This document shows, in pieces, positions 37,213 through 45,761 of a stretch of 64,000 nt of DNA. The notes beneath the pieces were generated by a model. That model did no database searches. It saw only the letters and a list, made by a program, of their open reading frames with translations, and was not told the origin of the DNA. Every line of letters begins with the position of its first letter. Positions within the stretch are counted from its first letter, which is position 1. Origin of the DNA: Dokdonella_A sp937902695 (lineage in GTDB: Bacteria > Pseudomonadota > Gammaproteobacteria > Xanthomonadales > Rhodanobacteraceae); contig JBEHYO010000005.1 in assembly GCA_048498135.1 (NCBI GenBank), positions 1-64,000 on the forward strand. The letters are read 5' to 3'. The translations under genes were made by a program, and so were the position numbers.

Positions 37213-37437
37213 CGCAGGGCGATCGTCGGGACGGCGCGATGGTGGCGGTTGCGCGAACCCTCAACACTATCCAACGGGATCGCCATTCTCAACTCCACGG
37301 CGCGTAAGCCCGGGACGCGGCCCGGCGCGGGGCAAGCGCCACGGGTTCGGCCACGACACAGGCATTTCTGGCGCGGCTTCGTCCCGCAACGGAACCCGGA
37401 CGCGCCAGGCCCGCCGGCGGCGCTGCTACGATGGGCC

Positions 37438-38136
37438 ATGTGCGGCCGCTACGCGCTCTTCGGTCCGATCTCGCGGCATCGGCAAATGCCGGACGAGGCG
37501 TTGCCGGACTGGTGGGCCGCGCTCGCCGATACGATCAACGCGCGCCCGATGCGCTTCAATGTCGCGCCGACCGATCCGATGCCGGTCGTCGGCACGAGTC
37601 GCGAAGGCGCCGCCAAGATCCGCGAGGTGCGCTGGGGCCTCGTTCCGTACTGGGCCAGGGACGCGAAGATCGGGCACAGGGCGATCAACGCGCGCGTCGA
37701 ATCCGTTGCCGAGAAGCCGATGTTTCGCGAGGCGTTCAAGCGGCGGCGCTGTCTGGTGCCCGCGAGCGGTTATTTCGAGTGGAAACCGGCAGGCGCCGCG
37801 AAGCAGCCGTATTTCATCCACGATCCCGGCGGCGAGCTCCTGATGTTCGCGGGCCTCTGGGAAGCGTGGCGTGCGACGAAGGAATCCGAGCCGCTCTACA
37901 CCTACACCATCATCGTCGGTCCGCCGGGCGTCGTGTCGGGCGACATCCATGATCGCGCGCCGGTGATACTGCCCGCCGCGACGTGGGCCGCCTGGCTCTT
38001 CGCCGAAGCGGCGGATGCGTCGGCGTTGCTCGCAGGCGTGCGCGAGCCGGCGCTGGCCTACCATCCCGTGTCGAAAGCGGTCGGCTCGCCGAAGAACGAT
38101 GCGCCGGGGCTCGTGGAGCCGATACAGATCGACTGA
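37438..38136 (+). CDS. SRAP-family abasic-site crosslinking protein (HMCES/YedK type)
   Basis: YedK/HMCES proteins form a stable thiazolidine crosslink with abasic sites in single-stranded DNA and so prevent strand breaks. The catalytic Cys2 follows the initiator Met (MCGRYALFG), and removal of Met exposes it. The conserved residues are in RFNVAPTDPMPV, VRWGLVPYWA, INARVESVAEKPMFREAF, RRRCLVPASGYFEW (catalytic Glu) and DIHDRAPVIL (catalytic His). The length of 232 aa is typical. Family-wide linkage to the SOS response is known, but I see no clear LexA box here. Confidence 0.95.
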   Translation: MCGRYALFGPISRHRQMPDEALPDWWAALADTINARPMRFNVAPTDPMPVVGTSREGAAKIREVRWGLVPYWARDAKIGHRAINARVESVAEKPMFREAFKRRRCLVPASGYFEWKPAGAAKQPYFIHDPGGELLMFAGLWEAWRATKESEPLYTYTIIVGPPGVVSGDIHDRAPVILPAATWAAWLFAEAADASALLAGVREPALAYHPVSKAVGSPKNDAPGLVEPIQID

Positions 38137-38273
38137 GGCCTCCGCAGGCAACGCGCGCCGCGCAGGCAGGATGCGAATAGTGCGTCATTGGCGTTTTTTT
38201 CCGTTTCGGCGCGTCAGCGTTCAGGTGCCTCGACTTAGCCTCCCGCAACCTGCTCGCAACCAGGCTCCAGCCG

Positions 38274-38606
38274 ATGATCTTGGACAGCGCTCCGCCGTCG
38301 CCCGACGCCCCGGGTGAGGACGGCCCGGTCGACCTCTCGGTGGAGGTCGTGGGACCCGTCGTCGACGCATTGAACGTGCTCGCGCGGGCGATCCACGAAA
38401 CGCCCGAGGCGCTCACGGGCGCAAGCATCGCGGTCACCGAGCGCGGCACGCTGCTCCTCAACCAGCGCGCATGGATCTTGTTCGCCGCCGCGCTGAAGAC
38501 GTTGCCGGCGCTGGTGACCAGGCACAGCTCGCGCGACGAGTCCAAGCCGATCCGGTTTCTGCTGATCGCGGGCAGCGAGGCGGACCTCGCCGCCACGCGT
38601 TCCTGA
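38274..38606 (+). CDS. Small hypothetical protein
   Basis: This 110 aa protein has an acidic Pro-rich N-terminus and a folded-looking core (DLSVEVVGPVVDALNVLARA, then GTLLLNQRAWILFAAALKTL). No signal peptide and no known domain. The opposite strand is also open, but the plus-strand product has better amino-acid composition. It is convergent with the MliC-like gene and ends 9 nt from it. Confidence 0.55.
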   Translation: MILDSAPPSPDAPGEDGPVDLSVEVVGPVVDALNVLARAIHETPEALTGASIAVTERGTLLLNQRAWILFAAALKTLPALVTRHSSRDESKPIRFLLIAGSEADLAATRS

Positions 38607-38615
38607 TCGGGCGTC

Positions 38616-38966
38616 CTATTTCCGCGCGTTGCAGTCGGCGAGCAGGGGGGAACGGCTGCCTTCGATGCTGAGCGTTCCGGTATCGCCCTTGTTCCACCAG
38701 ATGTAGCGCCCCGACGCGTAGCGCGCGCCCGACCCCGACGTCACGCCGACGAACACGTGTTCGGTGCCGTCGACCGGCAGGTAGGCGAAGGCATCGCCGT
38801 TGGTCGCGTTGACATACGCCACCGTGATGTCCCTGTCGCCCTTGCAGACATAGTGCACGTCCGTGGATGACGCCACGGACAGCGGGAACGTGACCGCGCC
38901 GGCGGCGAACGCCGAACCTGCCGGCAGCGCCAGCAGTGCGAAACGGACGAGCGATGACATCTTCAT
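38616..38966 (-). CDS. MliC-family lysozyme-inhibitor-like exported protein
   Basis: This 116 aa protein has a signal peptide (SSLVRFALLALPAGSAFAAG) and one MliC-like beta-barrel domain: VHYVCKGDRDITVAYVN at the start and SGSGARYASGRYIWWNKGDT, the loop that inserts into the lysozyme active site in characterised members. MliC proteins protect the cell wall against c-type lysozyme. The lipobox cysteine of membrane-bound members is absent, so this would be a soluble periplasmic form. Two cysteines (in VCKG and DCNA) could form the family disulfide. Confidence 0.87.
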   Translation of the reverse strand: MKMSSLVRFALLALPAGSAFAAGAVTFPLSVASSTDVHYVCKGDRDITVAYVNATNGDAFAYLPVDGTEHVFVGVTSGSGARYASGRYIWWNKGDTGTLSIEGSRSPLLADCNARK

Positions 38967-39006
38967 GGCGTCTCCTCGTTCGAAATCCTTAAGGGCGGCG
39001 GAGCGA

Positions 39007-39321
39007 TCAGCCCATCGACCGCAGCGCGCAGATATCGAGCATCGAGCGTACCAGCGCGACCCTGACCGCCTGCCATTTCGACGCGAGCTCGAAGCCGCGC
39101 GCGAGCTGGCTCGAAAGCGCGAGGTTGCCGGGCGCGCGACGGTTTACGTAGGCGACGAGACCGTCGACGACGAACGTCCAGTGCGTCTCGGTCATGCCGC
39201 GGTCGGCAGCCTTGAGGGCGAGGCCCCACAGCGCGCGGTCCATCTCGTCGGCGGATGGCGATGCATCGAGCCCTTCGAGCCAGGCGACGAATGCGTCGTG
39301 AGCAGCGAGAAACGCCTGCAT
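39007..39321 (-). CDS. Small hypothetical helical protein
   Basis: This 104 aa protein is predicted helical (FLAAHDAFVAWLEGLDASPS, MTETHWTFVVDGLVAYVNRR) without signal peptide or known motif. It lies 40 nt before the MliC-like gene in the same orientation, so they may be cotranscribed. The 39322-39696 gap upstream holds no clear gene; it includes a GCAACTAAC box at 39515-39523 without the rest of the leader element. Confidence 0.58.
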   Translation of the reverse strand: MQAFLAAHDAFVAWLEGLDASPSADEMDRALWGLALKAADRGMTETHWTFVVDGLVAYVNRRAPGNLALSSQLARGFELASKWQAVRVALVRSMLDICALRSMG

Positions 39322-39696
39322 GCGGATGGATGCCCTCGGTGTCGATGCGCGCGAAGCTTACACGACATCGGGGCACACGCCTTTCGTACGCGAAGTTGTG
39401 TGCGCGCCGCGAAAAAATCGCATAATCCCGCGCGCCGGTCGCCGTCCGTCGCCGACGGGCGGAGCGCCGGCACCGTCGCGTTCGCTCGCGTTTTCACGAC
39501 TTGGCTGCGTCGCGGCAACTAACCTGAACGCGCAGGCAGGAATCTTCATCCGCCCCCACGGGCGGTATCGGCGATGACGCCGAAGGACGGGCAATGGGGA
39601 GTTCATGGCTTCGCGCGCGCAGTGATGGCGCCGGCAGAGATCGCGCGGATCCGGTGCGGGCCTCCGGCATCCGTGCTGCCGTCGCGGTGCACTAGC

Positions 39697-39972
39697 GTGC
39701 GTTTCCTCGTTGCACTGCGCGAGGTCGACGCGGACCTCCATTGCGTGATGATTCCGGACCTGCCGGGCTGTCGCGCGGTCGGCCGCAACCGTCACCAGGC
39801 GATCCTTTACGCGCGACGCGCGATCGACGCGCACTGCCGCATGCTCGCGAAGGAAGGCGAGCCGATGCCGGAGACGCTTCCGCCCGAGCACCACATGCCG
39901 CTGCCGGATCTGTTCGCGGAAGCGACATGGACGTCCGTCGAAGTGCCGATCGAGCAGTACTTCACGCACTGA
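39697..39972 (+). CDS. Orphan HicB-like protein
   Basis: This 91 aa protein starts at a GTG giving VRFLVALREVDADLHCVMIP, followed by DLPGCRAVGRNRHQAILYARRAID, the HicB-type partial RNase H fold. HicB antitoxins normally have this domain plus a C-terminal DNA-binding domain and sit next to hicA. Here there is no hicA-like gene on either side and the C-terminus (LPDLFAEATWTSVEVPIEQY) has no helix-turn-helix or ribbon-helix-helix. It may be a solitary regulator. The frame extends upstream to 39574, but that part is low complexity. Confidence 0.75.
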   Translation: MRFLVALREVDADLHCVMIPDLPGCRAVGRNRHQAILYARRAIDAHCRMLAKEGEPMPETLPPEHHMPLPDLFAEATWTSVEVPIEQYFTH

Positions 39973-40050
39973 GCGCACGGCTCGGCGCGCTTCGTGGAAT
40001 CGCCTTGCGCCTTTGACCCGCGCGGCGCGCGCGCGTACGCTGCGCGCGCC

Positions 40051-40578
40051 ATGCGAATCACCTTCGAGCTTTCGCCCGCGGACATCGAACGTTTCCAGGC
40101 GGCACTCGAGAAGTCGCGCCGCGCGACGCGCTGCGCCGACGAAGTCGACGTCATCGACGCGACGAAATACGCGCTCGATCATCTGTCGGCGAGCGCGGCG
40201 CCGGCTTACGTGCGGCGTCGCCTCGTCGAGGTGCAGCGGCTGATCCTGATGCTCGAGGACGAGGCCTGGGCGCTGACCGATCCGGAGCGCTCCGAGGTCG
40301 TCGAGACGCTGGCGTACTTCAGCGATCCGGACGACCTGATTCCCGACGACATCGAGGTCATCGGCCTCCTCGACGACGCCATCATGCTCGAGCTGCTGCT
40401 GCGGCGCCTGCGTCGCGTGCTGAATGCATACGCCGATTTCTGCGCGTATCGCACGACGCTCGCGGCGATGCCGGGCGATGCCGAACAGAGGCGGCTGCAC
40501 GCGCGCTGCCTCGCCGAACGCCGGAGCAAGCTCCACGCGCGCATGCGCCGGCGGCGCACGCGCGTCGTTAAAGACTGA
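40051..40578 (+). CDS. YkvA/DUF1232-like protein
   Basis: This 175 aa protein contains the DUF1232 core AYFSDPDDLIPDDIEVIGLL followed by DDAIMLELLLRRLRRVLNAY. The N-terminal half (MRITFELSPADIERFQAALE) is soluble and helical. DUF1232 proteins are often small membrane-associated proteins, but this one has no strong membrane helix. Function unknown. It is convergent with the methyltransferase gene, with 3 nt between stop codons. Confidence 0.78.
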   Translation: MRITFELSPADIERFQAALEKSRRATRCADEVDVIDATKYALDHLSASAAPAYVRRRLVEVQRLILMLEDEAWALTDPERSEVVETLAYFSDPDDLIPDDIEVIGLLDDAIMLELLLRRLRRVLNAYADFCAYRTTLAAMPGDAEQRRLHARCLAERRSKLHARMRRRRTRVVKD

Positions 40579-40581
40579 GCC

Positions 40582-41274
40582 TCACGCCGCGCGCGCGCGG
40601 CGCGCGACTATCAGATAGCTGTTGAACGGCGTGCGGCCCCAGAGCGGCTCGACGCGCACGTCGAAGCCGAGCGCGGCGAGCGGCGCTTCGATGTCCTCGC
40701 GCCGAGGAAAGTGGCCGGTCGCGAACCGCATCCAGCCGAGCGCGGACGCGAAGCGTTCCTCGGCGACCGTCAGGCGAAAGCGCCACGACGCGTCGCGCAG
40801 CACGTTGCGGATCACCAGCATGCCGCCCGGCGTGACGCGCGCCGCGGCCGCCTCGAGGGCCTGCCGCTGCAGCGTTTCGGGAAGGTAGTGCAGCACGTCG
40901 ATCAGCGCGACGTCGCCGCTGAAAGGCGGCAGCGCAGCCGCATCGACGGTCGCGAAATCGACGTCGAGCGCGTCAACCATCGCGGCGGCGCGTGCTTCCT
41001 CGATCTTCGTGCCGTCGGGGTCGACGCCGAAATAGGGTGCATGGATGCCGCGCTCGCGCAGGTACTGGCCCAGCAGTCCGAGGCCGCAGCCGATGTCGAG
41101 CAGCGGACGCATGGAGCCCGCGAACAGCGCCACGGCGGCATCGAACATCGGATCCCACGTCAGCTTTCCGCTCGCGTAGCGCCGGTGACGCCAGTGCCGG
41201 TAGCGCGCGGCGATGCGCGCGATCGCCGCCGCGCGCGCGATCCGCTCCACGCGATCTCGCGCGGCAACGCTCAA
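40582..41274 (-). CDS. Class I SAM-dependent methyltransferase
   Basis: This 230 aa enzyme has a Rossmann methyltransferase core: motif I LLDIGCGLGLLGQYL, an acidic residue after strand 2 (YFGVDPDGTKIEEA), motif IV GDVALIDVLHYLP and motif post-I AAARVTPGGMLVIRN. Substrate is unknown; the fold resembles ubiquinone/small-molecule methyltransferases. The start is likely a TTG at 41274 overlapping the upstream stop codon, or a GTG at 41250; neither has a good ribosome-binding site, which suggests coupling to the M19-like gene. Confidence 0.85.
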   Translation of the reverse strand: MSVAARDRVERIARAAAIARIAARYRHWRHRRYASGKLTWDPMFDAAVALFAGSMRPLLDIGCGLGLLGQYLRERGIHAPYFGVDPDGTKIEEARAAAMVDALDVDFATVDAAALPPFSGDVALIDVLHYLPETLQRQALEAAAARVTPGGMLVIRNVLRDASWRFRLTVAEERFASALGWMRFATGHFPRREDIEAPLAALGFDVRVEPLWGRTPFNSYLIVARRARAA

Positions 41275-42413
41275 GCGGCCGGCCAGGTCTCGTTGAATAG
41301 CCGCAGGAAATTGCCGCCGAGCACCTTGTCGATGACGCGCTCGGGCCGGCCGCGCCTGGCGAGCAGCGTCGCGAGCGTCTCCAAGCGCCGCGGCGTGTTG
41401 AGATCGGGCACGAACGTGTAGACCGCGGTCGTCTCGCCCGGCGCCGAAATGCCGTTCTTCCTGCGCTCGGCGATCTCGTCCGCGAAGGCCTTCCTGTAGT
41501 CGTCGGTCAGCTCGACGGCCGAGATCGGGCCGTCGGTGCCGAGTCCGACGTGATCCTCGCCGGCGACGTCGAGCGCGTGCTCGATGTGCGCGACGACGTC
41601 GGCCGCCATCGACTGTCCCGATGTGCGCAGGTACGGCATGAAATAGATGCCGACGACGCCGCCGCGATCGGCGAGCGCGCGCAGCGTCGCGTCGTTCTTG
41701 TTGCGCGGCAGGTCCGCGAGCGCGGCGCAGCCAGCATGCGTGATCGCGACCGGCTTGGTTGACGCCGCGATCGCTTCGTCGGTCGTGCGCCGGCCGCAAT
41801 GGCTGAGGTCGACCAGCATGTTCGCCGCGTTCATGCGTTCGACGAGCGTCTTGCCGAACTGGCTGAGACCCGCATTGCCGGGTTCGAGGCAGCCGTCGCC
41901 GACGAGGTTGCGGCGGTTGTAGGTGAGCTGGATGATGCGCACGCCGAGACCGCGGAATATCTCGAGCCGGTCGAGATCCTCGGCGAGCGGCGTCGCGTCC
42001 TGGAAGCCGTAGATGATCGCGAGCTTGCCGCTGCGCTTGGCCAGGGCGAAATCGCGCGCGTCGTTGAACTTCATCAGCACGTCCGGATGCAACGTGATCT
42101 CGCGATCGTACTGCGCGATCTGCGCGATGGTCTTGTCGTAGTCGTGCGCGTAGCTGCCGACGCCGCTGACCGTGAGGTTGACGGCCGTGATGCCCGACGC
42201 GCGCACGTCGGCGAGATCGGCAGCGTCGAGCGGCTTGCCCGGCTTGTTCGCGCTGCCGGGACCGCCGAGCGCATCGATGACGGTCAGCTTCGAGTAGTTG
42301 CGCCACGCCGCCTTCGGCGCGTCGGCTGCGCGCGCCCACGGAAACGCGGCGGCCACCGAGCCTGCAGCCAGCGCCGAGACGAACCGGCGGCGCGTGAAGG
42401 GAACGGTCGGCAT
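41271..42413 (-). CDS. M19 (membrane dipeptidase)-like protein, Tat-exported, divergent metal site
   Basis: This 380 aa protein has a Tat-type signal (FTRRRFVSALAAGSVAAAF) and an M19 TIM-barrel fold. Metal-ligand histidines of the family are visible in MLVDLSHCG and AITHAG, and the acidic region DHVGLGTDGPI is present. The N-terminal HxD of classical M19 enzymes (as in DGHND) is replaced: here TVIDALGGPG. Either metal binding is altered or the residues come from elsewhere. It would act in the periplasm on dipeptides or related substrates. It precedes and overlaps the methyltransferase gene by 4 nt. Confidence 0.85.
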   Translation of the reverse strand: MPTVPFTRRRFVSALAAGSVAAAFPWARAADAPKAAWRNYSKLTVIDALGGPGSANKPGKPLDAADLADVRASGITAVNLTVSGVGSYAHDYDKTIAQIAQYDREITLHPDVLMKFNDARDFALAKRSGKLAIIYGFQDATPLAEDLDRLEIFRGLGVRIIQLTYNRRNLVGDGCLEPGNAGLSQFGKTLVERMNAANMLVDLSHCGRRTTDEAIAASTKPVAITHAGCAALADLPRNKNDATLRALADRGGVVGIYFMPYLRTSGQSMAADVVAHIEHALDVAGEDHVGLGTDGPISAVELTDDYRKAFADEIAERRKNGISAPGETTAVYTFVPDLNTPRRLETLATLLARRGRPERVIDKVLGGNFLRLFNETWPAA

Positions 42414-42545
42414 GCGATGCGCCTCGTCGCGATGAGCAGGTGGCGATTGTGGAATGGCCCGGCGCGGCGCACAAGCGATCGTGTCGGGCGCCGCATTTCG
42501 CTTATGCTCGCCGCGACATCGGGACCGGCGGCAAGGAATCGACGC

Positions 42546-43778
42546 ATGCAGTTCCTCTCGGTATTGCGCGAGCTAGACGCGACGCAGCGCAAGGTCGTCC
42601 TCGCGAGCTTCCTCGGCTGGACGCTCGACGCGTTCGATTATTTCCTGCTCGTCTTCGTGATCCCGGAAGTCGCCCGGGATTTCCATGTCGGCATCGCCGA
42701 GGTCACGTTCTCGCTGACGCTGACGCTGGCGATGCGTCCGCTCGGTGCCTTCATCTTCGGACGGCTCGCCGATCGTTACGGACGGCGGCCGGTGCTGATG
42801 GTCGACATCGTGCTGTTCGCCGTCCTCGAAGCCGCGTCCGCGCTCGCGCCCTCGCTGGCCGTGCTGCTGGTCGTGCGCGCGCTGTTCGGCATCGCGATGG
42901 GCGGCGAGTGGGGCATCGGCGCATCGCTCGCGATGGAATCGATTCCGGCGAAGGCACGCGGCGCCGTGTCGGGCCTGCTGCAGGAGGGCTACGCCGCGGG
43001 CTACCTGATCGGCGGCCTCTTCTACATCGCGCTGTTCGATCACATCGGCTGGCGCGGCATGTTCGCGCTCGGCATCCTGCCCGCGATCCTCGTGCTGTTC
43101 ATCCGGCGCCACGTGCCGGAATCGCCGGTCTGGGAGAAGCACGCGCGCGCGGCGGCGGGGCCGGGCCTCGTCGAGACGATGCGTGGGCGCTGGAAGCTCT
43201 TCGCATATCTCGTCGTGCTGATGATGGCGTTCAACATGTTCAGCCACGGCTCGCAGGATCTCTATCCGACGTTCCTGAAGCAGCAGCTCCATTTCGATAC
43301 GCGTACGGTCGGCACGTTGACGGTCGTGCTCAATCTCGGCGCGATCGTCGGCGGGCTCTTCTTCGGCGCGTGGTCCGAAAGGATCGGGCGCCGCCGCGCG
43401 ATCGTGATCGCCGCGCTGCTCGCGATTCCGATGATTCCGATGTGGGCGTACGGCGGCTCGGTCGTCATGCTCGGCATCGGCGTCTTCCTGCTGCAGGTCG
43501 CCGTGCAGGGTGCGTGGGGCGTCGTGCCGGTGCATCTCAACGAGCTGTCGCCGGATTCCGTGCGCGGCACGCTGCCGGGTTTTGCCTACCAGGGCGGCAA
43601 TCTCCTGGCGTCGGTGACGGCGCCGTTCCTGACCCACATCGCCGTGGCGCGCGGCAACGACTACGCGTTCGCGATGTCGGTGTTCATTGCGTGCGTGGCG
43701 GTCTTCCTCGCGATCGTGACGGCGTTCGGGCCCGAGGCGCGCGGCGCGAAGTTTGGTGCGGGCGCCGCGCAGGCATGA
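42546..43778 (+). CDS. MFS transporter, SHS/sugar-porter-like
   Basis: This 410 aa inner-membrane protein has twelve helices and the major facilitator loop motif GRLADRYGRRPVLM between helices 2 and 3, repeated in weaker form as WSERIGRRRAIV in the second half. The sialate:proton symporter-like features are WTLDAFDYFLLVFVIPEV at helix 1 and GGEWGIGASLAMESIPAKARG after helix 4. Substrate is likely an organic acid or sugar acid, unproven. The 5' region between it and the divergent M19-like gene (42414-42545) holds both promoters. Confidence 0.9.
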   Translation: MQFLSVLRELDATQRKVVLASFLGWTLDAFDYFLLVFVIPEVARDFHVGIAEVTFSLTLTLAMRPLGAFIFGRLADRYGRRPVLMVDIVLFAVLEAASALAPSLAVLLVVRALFGIAMGGEWGIGASLAMESIPAKARGAVSGLLQEGYAAGYLIGGLFYIALFDHIGWRGMFALGILPAILVLFIRRHVPESPVWEKHARAAAGPGLVETMRGRWKLFAYLVVLMMAFNMFSHGSQDLYPTFLKQQLHFDTRTVGTLTVVLNLGAIVGGLFFGAWSERIGRRRAIVIAALLAIPMIPMWAYGGSVVMLGIGVFLLQVAVQGAWGVVPVHLNELSPDSVRGTLPGFAYQGGNLLASVTAPFLTHIAVARGNDYAFAMSVFIACVAVFLAIVTAFGPEARGAKFGAGAAQA

Positions 43779-43827
43779 CGGACCGCATCCGAGCTGCTAG
43801 GCTCGCGCGCCTCGCCTGGAGCCAGTC

Positions 43828-44319
43828 ATGAAAGTCGAAGAGAACAAGGTCGTCGTGTTCCACTACACCGTCAACGAAGGCGGCGAAAAAGTCGAGTCAT
43901 CGCACGATCGCGGCGAGCCGCTCGCATTCCTCGTCGGCAAGGGCGCGCTGATCCCGGGTCTCGAAAAGGCGTTGACGGGTCGCGAGGCCGGCGCGACGTT
44001 CTCGGTCGACGTCGCGCCATCCGAGGCATACGGCGAGCGCCGCGACGATTTCACGCAGCGCGTGCCGAAGAAGTATTTCCGCGATGCCGATCATCTCAAG
44101 CCCGGCATGCTGACCGTGCTCAGCGTCAGCGGCGGCGGACAGCGGCAGGTCACGGTGCAGAAGGTCGGCTCGAGCGTCGTCGACGTCGACTTGAATCATC
44201 CGCTCGCGGGGAAGACGTTGACGTTCGACGTCGAGATCGTCGATGTCCGCGATGCCTCGCCGGAAGAACTTGCGCATGGGCATGCGCATGGGGCGGCTGG
44301 GCATGGGCACGAGCACTGA
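43828..44319 (+). CDS. slyD: FKBP-type peptidyl-prolyl isomerase SlyD
   Basis: SlyD catalyses prolyl isomerisation and chaperones metal-enzyme maturation. The 163 aa protein has the FKBP half VVVFHYTVNEGGEKVESSHD with LIPGLEKALTGREAGATFSV, the insert-in-flap chaperone domain (VPKKYFRDADHLKPGMLTVL), the return to FKBP (VVDVDLNHPLAGKTLTFDVE), and a short His-rich metal-binding tail (HGHAHGAAGHGHEH). The tail is shorter than in E. coli SlyD. It stands alone; the region after it is the nested palindromic repeat. Confidence 0.95.
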   Translation: MKVEENKVVVFHYTVNEGGEKVESSHDRGEPLAFLVGKGALIPGLEKALTGREAGATFSVDVAPSEAYGERRDDFTQRVPKKYFRDADHLKPGMLTVLSVSGGGQRQVTVQKVGSSVVDVDLNHPLAGKTLTFDVEIVDVRDASPEELAHGHAHGAAGHGHEH

Positions 44320-44340
44320 GTTTTGATTGGGCTTTGCGAT

Positions 44341-44732
44341 AACCGGCTCACGTCCCTGTGTGGTTCGGCTGACGTCCCTGTCAGCCGGCGACTTTCTTTT
44401 GCTTGCCCAAAGAAAGTCGCCAATCAACGCCGTCATTCCCGCGAAAGCGGGAATCCATCGGCTCTTGCTCTCGGGTCCCTCTAAAGCCGCGGCGAAGGGC
44501 GGACGGATCAGCCGCGTGCCCCGCACGCGGGCGGCGCGAGGGATCGCGCCGATTCGGCTGCAGGCCAGGATGGCCTGTCAGCCGAACCCGTCCGCCCGTA
44601 GCGAACCCTCGCCGAAGGCGAGGGCGCGGCGCCGAGGGCGTGTTCTCTTTGGTTACTTTCTCTTGCACGAGCAAGAGAAAGTGACTGGTCGCCATGGATG
44701 GCGACCAAGCGGCACACGGACGTGAGTCGGTT
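44341..44732. repeat. Nested palindromic repeat element with inverted ends
   Basis: The element begins AACCGGCTCACGTCC (44341-44355) and ends GGACGTGAGTCGGTT (44718-44732), an inverted pair with one mismatch. Inside are perfect hairpins at 44387-44399/44409-44421 (13 bp), 44497-44506/44588-44597 (10 bp), 44655-44666/44671-44682 (12 bp, 4 nt loop) and 44687-44695/44698-44706 (9 bp), plus a REP-like arm at 44431-44458. Open frames through it are repeat artefacts. I recall similar sequence dispersed in xanthomonad genomes. It fills the gap 44320-44777. Confidence 0.75.
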
Positions 44733-44777
44733 CTCGCGAATCAGCGAAAGCGAAGCAGCAGCACCTGAAGTCAGCGA

Positions 44778-45275
44778 CTAAAGCGCACCCAGGACCCGCT
44801 TCCCATAGACAAACCGCGAGCTCCAATACGGCGCATCAAGCCGATCGAGCCGCACCGTTCCGCCGGTATTCGGTGCATGCACGAACCGCTGCCCGCCGAC
44901 ATAGATGCCGACGTGGCTCACGTGCCGGCCTTCGGCGAAGAAGACGAGATCGCCCGCCTGCAGGTCCCGCGCGCCGACATCGCGCGCGCGAAGCTCGCTC
45001 ATCTCGTCCGACGTGCGCGGCAGCACGAGGCCGGCGGCATCGCGAAATACGTAGCCGACCAGCCCGCTGCAATCGAACCCGGTATCCGGCGTGTTGGCGC
45101 CGTAGCGGTACGGCGTTCCGACGAGCGCGATGGCGCGGAACAGCACCGCGTTGGCGGCGTCGGCGCGTGGCGTGCCGGGCTGGAGCGGGGGTTCGGGACG
45201 GCGGGGCTCGCTGGCGCAGCCGGCGAGGAGCACGATCAGGACGGCGGCGAGGCCAGGGCGAACGGTGACAGGCAC
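44778..45275 (-). CDS. NlpC/P60 family cell-wall hydrolase, lipoprotein
   Basis: This 165 aa protein is predicted to cleave peptidoglycan stem peptides. A GTG start (45273-45275) gives the lipoprotein signal VRPGLAAVLIVLLAGC with the lipobox LAGC; an upstream TTG (45311) is less likely. The NlpC/P60 domain has catalytic Cys in DTGFDCSGLVGYV, His in GRHVSHVGIYVGG and the third residue His in FVHAPNTGG. It is anchored to a membrane and faces the periplasm. It follows the small gene at 45345 with a 69 nt gap. Confidence 0.92.
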   Translation of the reverse strand: MPVTVRPGLAAVLIVLLAGCASEPRRPEPPLQPGTPRADAANAVLFRAIALVGTPYRYGANTPDTGFDCSGLVGYVFRDAAGLVLPRTSDEMSELRARDVGARDLQAGDLVFFAEGRHVSHVGIYVGGQRFVHAPNTGGTVRLDRLDAPYWSSRFVYGKRVLGAL

Positions 45276-45344
45276 GCCGCTACGCTGACCGACTCCCGCA
45301 GGCCCTGTCAAACGGAGAAAAACGGCGGTAGCTGCCGGCGGGCG

Positions 45345-45659
45345 TCAGCCCGTGCCGCCGCAAACTGTCAGTTTCGGACGCGTCGCGACCGCAGCCGGCT
45401 GCGGCTGGGGCGCGACTTCGAGCAGGTAGCTCTGCAGATCCTTGACCGTTTCCTCGAAGCTTTCGAGGCGTGAATTGGCGGCGAGGGCGACCGGCTGCGG
45501 CACGTGGCCCGCGTCGAGGAGGCCGCGGACGAGATCGCGCTGGTGATCGGAGAACGCCGGATCCTGCAAGGCCTCGTCGAGCGCGCAGATGAGCGCGGCG
45601 AGCCAGCCCGACGACGGGGAGCGCAGTGCCAGCAGCAGTTCGTTGGTCGACGCTTTCAT
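45345..45659 (-). CDS. Small hypothetical protein
   Basis: This 104 aa soluble protein starts at ATG 45657-45659 with a GGGG-type ribosome-binding site (GGGGACCCTG). It is helical in its first 70 residues (WLAALICALDEALQDPAFSD, SRLESFEETVKDLQSYLLEV) and ends in a Pro/Gln-rich tail. No known domain. It diverges from the D-aminoacylase-like gene. A longer frame upstream to 46637 is only the shadow of that gene. Confidence 0.6.
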   Translation of the reverse strand: MKASTNELLLALRSPSSGWLAALICALDEALQDPAFSDHQRDLVRGLLDAGHVPQPVALAANSRLESFEETVKDLQSYLLEVAPQPQPAAVATRPKLTVCGGTG

Positions 45660-45761
45660 CAGGGTCCCCTGTGATTCCCTGCCCGGAATCGATGCAGATT
45701 TGATGCCAGCGTGCGCCGCCGCAGATCGTTTAGGCTTCTGCTTTGCGAAGGGGAAGTCCCG

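Noticed and set aside
39515..39523. A third GCAACTAAC box
   Set aside because: It lacks the correctly spaced GTA and both stems of the leader element, so I do not count it as a third copy.
44381..44695. Open frames on both strands through the nested palindrome, giving short basic proteins
   Set aside because: They follow the repeat, contain MDSRFRGNDG-type translations of REP-like arms, and lack ribosome-binding sites.
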